This document shows, in pieces, positions 24,387 to 28,640 of a DNA stretch of 28,640 bases (the stretch's first letter is position 1; every line of letters begins with the position of its first letter). Both the position numbers and the translations under genes were made by a program. Below the pieces are notes generated by a model, which saw only the letters and a list, made by a program, of their open reading frames with translations, had not been told where the DNA came from and did not search any database. This DNA comes from a virus: positions 1-28,640 of the IMG/VR virus record IMGVR_UViG_3300042010_000143. One strand, written 5' to 3'.

Positions 24387-24602
24387 ATGATCGAAATGAC
24401 CCTTACTGAATATGCGGAGAAAGTAACGAAGAAAGTTGCTGCCTCAACTATTCACATGACACCCAAGGCCATCAGAAAGGCGATTCACTCTGAACGCAAA
24501 ATAATCATAAGGGTGGATGACACAGGAGCATTTTTGGCTGCTTACGAGGTCAAGGATTTCGGGGGGGACCTGCGGTCCCCCGAGAACCACCTTTCGGATT
24601 AA
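24387..24602 (+). CDS. lambda Cro-like DNA-binding protein
   Basis: A 71-residue protein that aligns well by eye with lambda Cro: MTLTEYA against ITLKDYA, KAIRKAIHSERKIIIRVDDTG against [21 protein letters not shown], and AYEVKDF against AEEVKPF. GAGG lies ten bases before the ATG. A Cro repressor normally sits opposite CI at the early control region; here it is behind the late genes and no partner is visible nearby. The last 15 codons overlap a strong hairpin. Confidence 0.72.
   Translation: MIEMTLTEYAEKVTKKVAASTIHMTPKAIRKAIHSERKIIIRVDDTGAFLAAYEVKDFGGDLRSPENHLSD
24563..24581 (+). other. strong GC hairpin at the 3' end of the Cro-like gene
   Basis: GGGGGACC, loop TGC, GGTCCCCC: eight perfect GC-rich pairs, with an extra two G bases making a G7 run. 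No T-tract follows, so it is not a typical Rho-independent terminator. It could stabilise the 3' end or slow the ribosome near the end of the Cro-like coding region. Confidence 0.6.
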
Positions 24603-24669
24603 TGCCGCTCCATACTCGTTGTGCATGCCGAGACGCGAACTCAATCAAGCGTCAACAGCGGAGGTGACC

Positions 24670-25467
24670 ATGCCCGAAGTCGAAGAGACAGCTCAGGCAG
24701 AACCCGCTCGAACACTTAAGGTCGAGCATGAACACGAGGAGTCAGAGATGAGTGGTATCAGCGAGAACCTGGACAAAATCAACATCAACATGCCTGGTGC
24801 GGATGGTGGCAATGCTGCGCTGATGGCGGCACTGGCAGGGGGCGGCATGGGACGCGATCAAAACAATTTGTGGCCGATCATCCTGCTGGCGCTGTTGCGC
24901 GGTCGAGGTGGTCTGGGTGGCGATGATGGCGGCGACGGCATCAATCCGATTCTGTTCAACCAGATCACGCAAACTCTGGGCGACATCAAGGGCGCAATCC
25001 CTGCTGCTGCAGCATCCACCGAAAATGTGATTCTGCAGCAAACCAACGCACTGAATAGCGCGCTGGCATCGCTAGGGCTGGGTGTTCAGGCGGGCTTCAC
25101 CAACCTGGGTGACAAGGTGACCAACTCGGCCACTGTTGTGCTGGGCGCGGTGAATAACGACGGCGACAAAACTCGCGCCTTGATCCAATCGATCAACGAC
25201 GCGAACCTGCAGCGTGAGCTGACCGTCGCACAAAATGCCTTAGCCGATGAACGTCACAACCGCCGGAGCCGTGACGTTGAAGTCAATGTGACTCAACAGG
25301 TCAACCAGCAACAGCAACAAGCTCAGTTTCAAGCCCAGATCGGCGGCTTGCTGAGCGCGGTACAAGGACTGATGCTTCAAAACAGTCGCCAGGCTCAGGA
25401 CATCGTCAACCTCGGCACCATGACTGCCAGCGGTACCCAGGCAGCGGCGAACACCCAAGTTCGCTAA
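24670..25467 (+). CDS. hypothetical Gly/Gln-rich phage protein, 265 aa
   Basis: Not recognised. GGAGGTG upstream fixes the ATG at 24670; the longer frame to 24517 runs antisense-like through the Cro-like gene. The N-terminus is acidic, then comes a glycine-rich patch around a short hydrophobic helix (NNLWPIILLALLRGRGGLGGDDGGDG), then long helical segments (ENVILQQTNALNSALASLGLGVQAGFTNLG) and a Gln-rich run (VTQQVNQQQQQAQFQAQ). It looks like an extended helical protein, perhaps a virion or membrane-associated component. Confidence 0.75.
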   Translation: MPEVEETAQAEPARTLKVEHEHEESEMSGISENLDKININMPGADGGNAALMAALAGGGMGRDQNNLWPIILLALLRGRGGLGGDDGGDGINPILFNQITQTLGDIKGAIPAAAASTENVILQQTNALNSALASLGLGVQAGFTNLGDKVTNSATVVLGAVNNDGDKTRALIQSINDANLQRELTVAQNALADERHNRRSRDVEVNVTQQVNQQQQQAQFQAQIGGLLSAVQGLMLQNSRQAQDIVNLGTMTASGTQAAANTQVR

Positions 25468-25479
25468 TTGGGGGATAGG

Positions 25480-25504
25480 CGGGGGCTTCGGCCCCCGTTC
25501 TTTT
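25480..25504 (+). terminator. Rho-independent terminator
   Basis: CGGGGGC-TTCG-GCCCCCG (25480-25497), with the very stable TTCG tetraloop, followed by TTCTTTT. It would end transcripts from the 265-residue gene, although the next gene's ribosome site follows at once, so partial read-through is likely. Confidence 0.85.
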
Positions 25505-25517
25505 GTGGGAGAAAGCA

Positions 25518-25826
25518 ATGGATCCTCTAACGCAAGCGATCGAGGCGCTACGCCAGCTGATGGTGGCACCGGCACCTGGGAGCAATATCGCGCTGATCCG
25601 CCGGCTGGTGCAGGAAGAATATGCGCGGCTGGAATCGCCGCAGGCCATCAGCTTTATCGGTGATGCAGAAAGGGAGTTGTTCGAGCAGCACCAGGACAAA
25701 GTGCAAGCGTTCCTGGCATCCGTCGATGGATGTGATGCATGGGGGCTTTTGGTAGAGGCGTTCCGGTCGTACGTGGATCCGTCGGAACAGGTGGAGCAGC
25801 CACTGGACGGGCTTGAGGATGAATAA
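25518..25826 (+). CDS. hypothetical protein, 102 aa
   Basis: Not recognised. A small, mostly helical acidic protein (IEALRQLMVAPAPGSNIALIRRLVQEEYARLESPQ) with no membrane segment. The ATG has GGGAG about eight bases upstream. It is the last plus-strand gene of the phage block; a terminator hairpin starts four bases after the stop codon. A small regulatory or structural role is possible, but nothing visible decides it. Confidence 0.65.
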   Translation: MDPLTQAIEALRQLMVAPAPGSNIALIRRLVQEEYARLESPQAISFIGDAERELFEQHQDKVQAFLASVDGCDAWGLLVEAFRSYVDPSEQVEQPLDGLEDE

Positions 25827-25861
25827 AAAAGCCCCGCGCTGCGTGAGGTCAGCGCGGGGCT
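25824..25861. terminator. bidirectional terminator (T1)
   Basis: AGCCCCGCGCTG (25830-25841) pairs with CAGCGCGGGGCT (25850-25861). The A-tract on the left side makes a perfect U-tract for minus-strand transcripts. It closes the plus-strand phage operon and also ends minus-strand transcription coming from the NUDIX gene or the hairpin element at 25967-26055. Confidence 0.85.
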
Positions 25862-25966
25862 AGGAGTGCTGGCTGTTCGCAGGGAAATGTCATCTCATCC
25901 CGATCTACGAACGGTACCGCTGCCAATCCTTTGCCAGCTCTCCTCGAAGCTGATTAGACTCCTTGG

Positions 25967-26055
25967 TCGATAAAGAGCGTAGTCAATAGATATCAAAAAT
26001 GTTTTTCTCGTCGGCAGAACGCCGGAGAGGGCGTCAGCACCTGGTAACGCGGGCG
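25967..26055 (-). ncRNA. repeated hairpin element, copy A
   Basis: First of three diverged copies. On the plus strand it reads TCGATA, a spacer, AGTCAATAGATATCAAAAA, a weak hairpin, then CGGCAGAACGCCGGAGAGGG followed by GC-rich sequence. The core CGGC-AGAAC-GCCG can form a small stem-loop. Strand is chosen because a U-tract terminator (T1) lies about 105 nt downstream on the minus strand. The element could be a small RNA, its promoter region or a DNA site; the call is inference. Confidence 0.4.
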
Positions 26056-26065
26056 GGGTGGGAGG

Positions 26066-26428
26066 CTAAAGGCGACGTATAAATGACCTGACAATTGATT
26101 TCGTGGCATCGCTTGTGTCTAAGTTATGAAGCGTGTTTAGAGAATGCCAAATGCACTCAGTGATCTCGTTTTGAGGTGTGGCACTTTCGGTATCTGGGAC
26201 AGATGCTTCAAAAACATGGTGGCGTGTGTTGCCTCCATTGAACTCAAAAATATACAGGAGCTGATCAACATTTAGCCCGGTTTCTTCTTGGAGTTCTCGA
26301 ATAGCAGCTCCAGCGATAGTTTCCCCAGTTTCTACCTTACCACCAGGCAGAGCCCATTTTGATTTCGATTTACGAACGAGCAGGATATGTCTATCTCTCT
26401 CGCATATGACTGTAGCTCTGACTTTCAT
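26066..26428 (-). CDS. NUDIX hydrolase
   Basis: Hydrolase of nucleoside diphosphates linked to another moiety, with Mg-dependent chemistry. The NUDIX box is complete at about residues 30-52: GKVETGE, then REL and QEETGL, with Glu45, Glu48 and Glu49 as metal ligands. The 120-residue form starting MKVRATVICERDRHILLVRK has the usual family N-terminus; a GTG start 21 bases upstream is less likely. It is an isolated minus-strand cargo gene among terminators, probably a lysogenic conversion or moron-type gene. The substrate cannot be told. Confidence 0.88.
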   Translation of the reverse strand: MKVRATVICERDRHILLVRKSKSKWALPGGKVETGETIAGAAIRELQEETGLNVDQLLYIFEFNGGNTRHHVFEASVPDTESATPQNEITECIWHSLNTLHNLDTSDATKSIVRSFIRRL

Positions 26429-26489
26429 CTTCTGGCTCGGAAGGAACACGCGGCCTATCTAGAAATTTTATTGGCAATCGTTAGGCTTG

Positions 26490-26511
26490 GCAGAGCGCCG
26501 GCGATGGCAAA
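26490..26511 (-). repeat. degenerate copy of the hairpin element core
   Basis: GGCAGAGCGCCGGCGATGGC matches the core CGGCAGAACGCCGGAGAGGG at about four of every five positions (18 of 22 with flanks). It lacks the rest of the element and abuts terminator T2. It may be a decayed remnant. Confidence 0.3.
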
Positions 26512-26551
26512 AAATCCCCGCATGACCGAGGGCGGAGGCGGAGGTGCGGGG
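26510..26551 (-). terminator. minus-strand Rho-independent terminator (T2)
   Basis: CCCCGCA (26516-26522) pairs with TGCGGGG (26545-26551); on the minus strand the stem is followed by ATTTTTTGCC. It lies downstream, on that strand, of element copy B and of nothing else recognisable. Confidence 0.7.
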
Positions 26552-26672
26552 CAAAATGAGATTGCGTCAGGAGCGAGAGGTTGCCAAGAAGGCAATGCTC
26601 AGCTGCCAGTGAGCGTTGCATTGACCACCGTGAAAACTCCTTGCCGACCTCTTATGGTTATTAGAATTCAGA

Positions 26673-26761
26673 TCGATAGCAGTGAAAAGTTAAAAGGAAT
26701 CAGAAATGTATACTGATTCGGCAGAACGCCGGAGAGGGCGCCTACGCCTTGTGGCGCAGGC
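26673..26761 (-). ncRNA. repeated hairpin element, copy B
   Basis: Best folded copy. On the plus strand: TCGATA, spacer, then GAATCAG (26697-26703) pairing with CTGATTC (26713-26719), then CGGC-AGAAC-GCCG (26719-26731), GAGAGGG, and GCCTACGCC pairing with GGCGCAGGC around a TTGT loop (26740-26761). The first stem keeps pairing while its sequence differs from copy C, suggesting covariation. Copy B lies between terminators T3 and T2, so if transcribed on the minus strand it forms its own unit of roughly 250 nt. Confidence 0.45.
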
Positions 26762-26792
26762 CTGGGGCTGGAGAGCGATTTTCTACAGAAAA

Positions 26793-26822
26793 AGAAAACC
26801 CCGCACTGGGCGGGGATTTTAT
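26793..26822 (-). terminator. terminator T3 behind the HigA operon
   Basis: CCCCGC (26799-26804) pairs with GCGGGG (26810-26815). On the minus strand it is followed by TTTTCTTTTT; on the plus strand by ATTTTATCC, so it may work both ways. It lies 20 bases after the stop of the 54-residue ORF and closes that operon. Confidence 0.8.
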
Positions 26823-26835
26823 CCATTTCAGAAAG

Positions 26836-27000
26836 CTACTCGGTAGGCTGAGGCTTCATTGCTGTCATTACTTCGTTCTGCTTTTCAGTTGCTTTTGCCA
26901 GGACTTCTGAATAGACACGCTTTTTTTCGTCAGATTTTGCATTTCGGATGAAGTCAGAAAATGCCGTTGAGGCGAGCTTACGCTTTGGGAAAATGTTCAT
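26836..27000 (-). CDS. small hypothetical protein, 54 aa, in the higA operon
   Basis: Begins MNIFPKRKLASTAFSDFIRN and continues as one charged amphipathic helical protein (KSDEKKRVYSEVLAKATEKQNEVMTAMKPQPTE). AGAGG precedes the ATG at good spacing, the gap from the HigA stop is 12 bases, and terminator T3 follows 20 bases later, so it is very likely a real co-transcribed gene. Function is unknown. Its place third in a toxin-antitoxin operon suggests a possible regulator or accessory protein, by inference only. Confidence 0.68.
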   Translation of the reverse strand: MNIFPKRKLASTAFSDFIRNAKSDEKKRVYSEVLAKATEKQNEVMTAMKPQPTE

Positions 27001-27012
27001 TGGTCAGACCTC

Positions 27013-27297
27013 TCACGCCACTTCAAGGCGCTCGATATGCGGATGTTCGCGATGTTCAGCCTGCCAAAAATCGAACGCGGACTGCATGGCTAGCCAGTGC
27101 CGACCGTTGCCCAGTCCAGCAAGCTCAAGGCGTAAGGCCAAGTCAGCAGTGATCGCGGCATGACAATTCATCACGGAAGACAACTGGCCTCGGGAGTATC
27201 CCAAGTGCTCAGCCAAGGCGGTAATGGTCATATTGATAGCGGGCAGCACGTCTTCGCGCAGTAGGTCTCCCGGGTGAGGCGGGTTATGCATCGGCAT
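27013..27297 (-). CDS. higA: HigA-family antitoxin
   Basis: Antitoxin and DNA-binding repressor of the HigBA type. The 94-residue protein begins MPMHNPPHPGDLLREDVLPAINMT, the family hallmark, and has an XRE-type helix-turn-helix at about residues 25-45 (TALAEHLGYSRGQLSSVMN). GGAGGG lies upstream of the chosen ATG; longer frames add sequence overlapping the HigB stop region. The length is normal and all motifs look intact. It lies 16 bases behind the truncated toxin gene. Confidence 0.88.
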   Translation of the reverse strand: MPMHNPPHPGDLLREDVLPAINMTITALAEHLGYSRGQLSSVMNCHAAITADLALRLELAGLGNGRHWLAMQSAFDFWQAEHREHPHIERLEVA

Positions 27298-27313
27298 GGT
27301 CAGTGCCCTCCAG

Positions 27314-27481
27314 TCAGTGGTAATCGCAATAGTCCAGCAGCTCCGCGTCAGATCCATTGAAGCGAAAAATCACACGCCAATTCCCTGATACCGTCACTGA
27401 CCAGAATTCAGCCAGCTGGCCTTTGAGCGGGTGTAAGCCGAGCCCAGGGATATCCATGTCGCCTGGCTTGGTCGCTGTCAA
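27314..27481 (-). pseudogene. higB: N-terminally truncated HigB toxin
   Basis: RelE/HigB-type mRNA interferase remnant. The C-terminal part is well preserved: KPGDMDIPGLGLHPLKG, then SVTVSGNWRVIFRF and the terminal LLDYCDYH. Intact HigB proteins are about 92 residues; here homology begins at about residue 38, directly at the T-rich foot of terminator T4. Residues linked with catalysis in HigB (His and Lys of HPLKG, Arg of NWR, the DYxDYH tail) remain, but the N-terminal helix and strand are gone. A 55-residue product from a TTG start is possible; function is doubtful. Confidence 0.78.
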
Positions 27482-27486
27482 CAGGC

Positions 27487-27522
27487 AAAAAAATCCCCGC
27501 GCTGCTGGGGGCAACGCGGGGA
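27487..27522 (-). terminator. minus-strand terminator T4 joined to the higB remnant
   Basis: TCCCCGCG (27494-27501) pairs with CGCGGGGA (27515-27522); on the minus strand it is followed by TTTTTTTGCC. It lies immediately upstream of the truncated higB, where the missing N-terminal codons should be, and would stop transcription coming from farther right. Confidence 0.75.
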
Positions 27523-27619
27523 CAAGGAGGAGTTTTACCAAGGAATAAGGTTAGCATCATAGCCGGGGCTTAATCTGCTGTGTTTCGAGTTTTCCACATC
27601 TCGAATGGTCACGATTCGC

Positions 27620-27643
27620 CTGGGTACTAACCTTAGTACCCAG
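27620..27643. promoter_or_regulatory. 11-bp-arm palindrome, operator-like
   Basis: CTGGGTACTAA, two-base spacer CC, then TTAGTACCCAG: a perfect inverted repeat with 11-bp arms. It lies upstream of the HigB/HigA genes on their strand, beyond terminator T4. Such symmetry with a tiny spacer suits a dimeric repressor better than an RNA hairpin. HigA is the obvious candidate binder, by inference. Confidence 0.5.
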
Positions 27644-27725
27644 CCATTAGAAGGCAGTGGTACAGATAATAAAAGTCAATATGTGTCAGAAATTTTCTTT
27701 AATCGACAGAGCGTCACAGAAGGCA

Positions 27726-27760
27726 AAAAAATCCCCGCGTCTCCTGCCAAGAGCGCGGGG
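27726..27760 (-). terminator. minus-strand terminator T5
   Basis: CCCCGCG (27733-27739) pairs with CGCGGGG (27754-27760), extended by CTC/GAG with one bulged T. On the minus strand it is followed by ATTTTTTTGCC. The left foot AGGCAAAAAAATCCCCGCG is identical to that of T4. It lies downstream of element copy C. Confidence 0.8.
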
Positions 27761-27777
27761 CAATAACTTTCATCACG

Positions 27778-27867
27778 TTAGAGCGCGATGTTTGGCAGCA
27801 TCGCTACTAATACGCTAGTAACAAAGTCACCTCTGAAGGGAACAGGGCAATCCCCTCTGCCAACCAT
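27778..27867 (-). CDS. possible 29-aa peptide in unit C
   Basis: A short frame starting MVGRGDCPVPFRGDF and ending in a hydrophobic stretch (VTSVLVAMLPNIAL). AGGTG lies close before the ATG. It sits between element C and terminator T5 on the minus strand. A comparable but start-less frame (AGKGLAAVPFVDRDEMTF) occurs at the same place in unit A. Small hydrophobic peptides with their own terminator recall type I toxins, but the evidence is slight. Confidence 0.3.
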   Translation of the reverse strand: MVGRGDCPVPFRGDFVTSVLVAMLPNIAL

Positions 27868-27892
27868 CAGCACCTGAATTAAGCCGTGGGAA

Positions 27893-27976
27893 TGGATAAA
27901 AATAAAGTTAATAGGTATCAAAAAGCGTTTTTGAGGTCGGCCGCCGGAAAGGGCGCCCGCTCCTGATGGTGCGGGC
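27893..27976 (-). ncRNA. repeated hairpin element, copy C
   Basis: On the plus strand: TGGATA, spacer, AGTTAATAGGTATCAAAAA, with TCAAAAA (27918-27924) pairing with TTTTTGA (27928-27934); then TCGGCCGCCGGAAAGGG, a five-base-shorter version of the core; then GCCCGC (27955-27960) pairing with GCGGGC (27971-27976). On the minus strand terminator T5 follows about 135 nt later. The arrangement of hairpins is the same as in copy B. Confidence 0.42.
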
Positions 27977-28015
27977 GAGAGATCGGATCAGGCAGCGCCC
28001 CCTGCAAAATTGATT

Positions 28016-28153
28016 TCACGCTTGCCCAACTGGCTCATGAGCTTCATGGTCAGCTGGAGAACTTGAGGTGTCTTCATGCGTCGCTGCAAAGGCAAGGTGA
28101 TGGTCAGCATCAACGATCACCCAGATATCCGCCGGGTGTTCGATGGCTTTCAT
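28016..28153 (-). CDS. weak small ORF, 45 aa
   Basis: Begins MKAIEHPADIWVIVDADHHL and then becomes acidic and His/Ser-rich. No ribosome site is visible before the ATG, and a second minus-strand frame (starting MKTPQVLQLTMKLMSQLG, 27988-28077) overlaps its end. The first 25 residues look more protein-like than the rest, so this may be a broken remnant of a longer gene. Confidence 0.25.
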   Translation of the reverse strand: MKAIEHPADIWVIVDADHHLAFAATHEDTSSSPADHEAHEPVGQA

Positions 28154-28213
28154 TTCGAAACAGTGGATATCCGGGCGCCATCACGCTCCCGATGGCCCGT
28201 CAAACGGCTGAGT

Positions 28214-28640
28214 CTAGCGCTTGATCAGGGAAATCTTCGTTCCCTCGATACTGACCCCCGCCATCAACCCTTGCTGGTCGAAGATGAACGCGTAGGCGTC
28301 GTCTTTCAGCGTCGAGCTGGACAGGTTTTTCGCCACCCCTTCATCAACCACGACAACCGTTGGTCCCACACCGATTTCCCAGCCCTTGGTTTCGGCTATG
28401 TATTTCACGGCTTTATCGGTCATCAGGAAAACCGCATAGCCGTACGACTGGGCGCCGGCCTGCAGCCCCCATGAACCGCTGACGGAGTTGTAGTAATTGT
28501 CGACTGTGGCGCCTTTCATCAGGACGCCTTCGCCGTAGCTGCCACCGAACACAAGGCCCGCCTTGATGATTTTCGGGAAAACCAGCACCGCTTTGGCTTC
28601 GTGCGAGATTTTTTCGGCAAAAGGATGGGCCTTGTAAAGC
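28214..28640 (-). CDS. SYLF/YSC84-domain lipid-binding protein (partial, runs off the window)
   Basis: Host-type gene whose 5' end lies beyond the right edge; the frame stays open to base 28640, reading LYKAHPFAEKISHEAKAVLVFPKI upstream of the listed GTG at 28588. The SYLF pattern is clear: AVLVFPKIIKAGLVFGGSYGEGVL, then VSGSWGLQAGAQSYGYAVFLMTDKAVKYI, and DEGVAKNLSSSTLKDDAYAFIFDQQGLMAGVSIEGTKISLI. Bacterial members bind lipid and are usually exported; the signal peptide would be outside this window. It probably marks bacterial chromosome beside the prophage. Confidence 0.9.
   Translation of the reverse strand, partial: LYKAHPFAEKISHEAKAVLVFPKIIKAGLVFGGSYGEGVLMKGATVDNYYNSVSGSWGLQAGAQSYGYAVFLMTDKAVKYIAETKGWEIGVGPTVVVVDEGVAKNLSSSTLKDDAYAFIFDQQGLMAGVSIEGTKISLIKR

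Larger units (their letters stand above)
26429..26835. other. gene-free stretch with terminators and hairpin element
   Basis: About 400 bp without a convincing gene. It holds, left to right, the NUDIX upstream region, a degenerate element core at 26490-26511, terminator T2, about 120 bp of unassigned sequence, element copy B and terminator T3. A 47-codon minus-strand frame beginning MQRSLAAEHC (about 26607 down) runs through T2 and is probably chance. Confidence 0.5.
27523..28213. other. gene-poor stretch at the right end of the accessory zone
   Basis: About 690 bp with no convincing gene. It contains the large palindrome at 27620, terminator T5, an ACTAA/TAGT inverted repeat at 27803, element copy C and small minus-strand frames of 29 codons (27778-27867), 29 codons (27988-28077) and 45 codons (28016-28153). 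None has recognisable homology. No tRNA gene or obvious att core is visible. The prophage right end could lie anywhere here. Confidence 0.5.

Noticed and set aside
24361-24395. GGTTCGAGCCCC, similar to a tRNA T-arm
   Set aside because: The flanking bases do not pair as a T-stem, and no anticodon or acceptor arm can be built around it.
24517-24669. N-terminal extension of the 265-residue protein
   Set aside because: It overlaps the Cro-like gene, has no ribosome site, and GGAGGTG clearly marks the ATG at 24670.
26479-26487. GTTAGGC, similar to half of an integron attC site
   Set aside because: No matching RYYYAAC partner at a sensible distance, and no integrase or cassette structure nearby.
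26387-26716. 109-codon plus-strand frame
   Set aside because: It runs antisense to the NUDIX start, through terminator T2 and element copy B, with low-complexity glycine runs and no ribosome site.
27357-27548. 63-codon plus-strand frame
   Set aside because: Antisense shadow of the higB remnant and terminator T4.
28076-28474. 132-codon plus-strand frame at the right edge
   Set aside because: Mostly antisense to the clear SYLF-domain gene.
1-28640. CRISPR array or insertion sequence
   Set aside because: No regularly spaced direct repeats with unique spacers and no transposase frame or terminal inverted repeats were seen on either strand.

Overview
The window looks like most of a contractile-tailed (myovirus-type) prophage in a Pseudomonas chromosome. 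The evidence is a complete head, neck, tail and baseplate gene order, lambda-like accessory genes (replication O-like, NinB, YbcO-type nuclease) at the left, and a host-type SYLF/YSC84 gene running off the right edge. Protein styles and base composition fit Pseudomonas. No integrase, CI-type repressor or att site can be identified, so the left end of the prophage lies outside the window and the right end cannot be placed exactly.

Layout: (1) 1-712, a short early region with an unrecognised minus-strand gene (259-561) and a doubtful plus-strand ORF. (2) 713-3850, the replication and middle genes: O-like initiator with iteron-like repeats, a small lambda-P-position protein, a ParB-like protein, NinB, a YbcO-like nuclease and a SleB-type cell-wall hydrolase. 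(3) 3860-12962, packaging and head: small and large terminase, DUF1073 portal, Mu F-like protein, DUF2213 protease/scaffold, cement protein, DUF2184 capsid protein, then the neck connectors. (4) 12959-21452, contractile tail and simple baseplate: DUF3383 sheath, tube, tail-assembly chaperone with a -1 frameshift, tape measure, Dit-like protein, plug, hub, gp138-type spike, gp25, J/gp47 and DUF2612. (5) 21465-24359, collar-domain tail fibre, fibre assembly protein, a one-TM holin-like protein and a DUF1353 protein. (6) 24387-25826, a lambda-Cro-like protein and two unrecognised genes, ended by terminators. Everything from 713 to 25826 is on the plus strand with overlapping or nearly touching genes, which suggests long polycistronic transcription.

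From 25827 to 28213 the layout changes to a loose accessory zone: a minus-strand NUDIX gene, HigA antitoxin with an N-terminally truncated HigB, a 54-residue ORF behind HigA, many look-alike terminators, operator-like palindromes, and three diverged copies of an approximately 90-nt GC-rich hairpin element. On the minus strand each copy is followed 95-135 nt later by a terminator with a U-tract. This set of repeated units is the most interesting unexplained structure. Other points of note are a G10 tract that could fuse the ParB-like protein to NinB, a 12-bp-period repeat array inside the small-terminase gene (candidate pac site), iteron-like palindromes inside the O-like gene (candidate origin), and an in-frame internal start that would give a separate scaffold protein.
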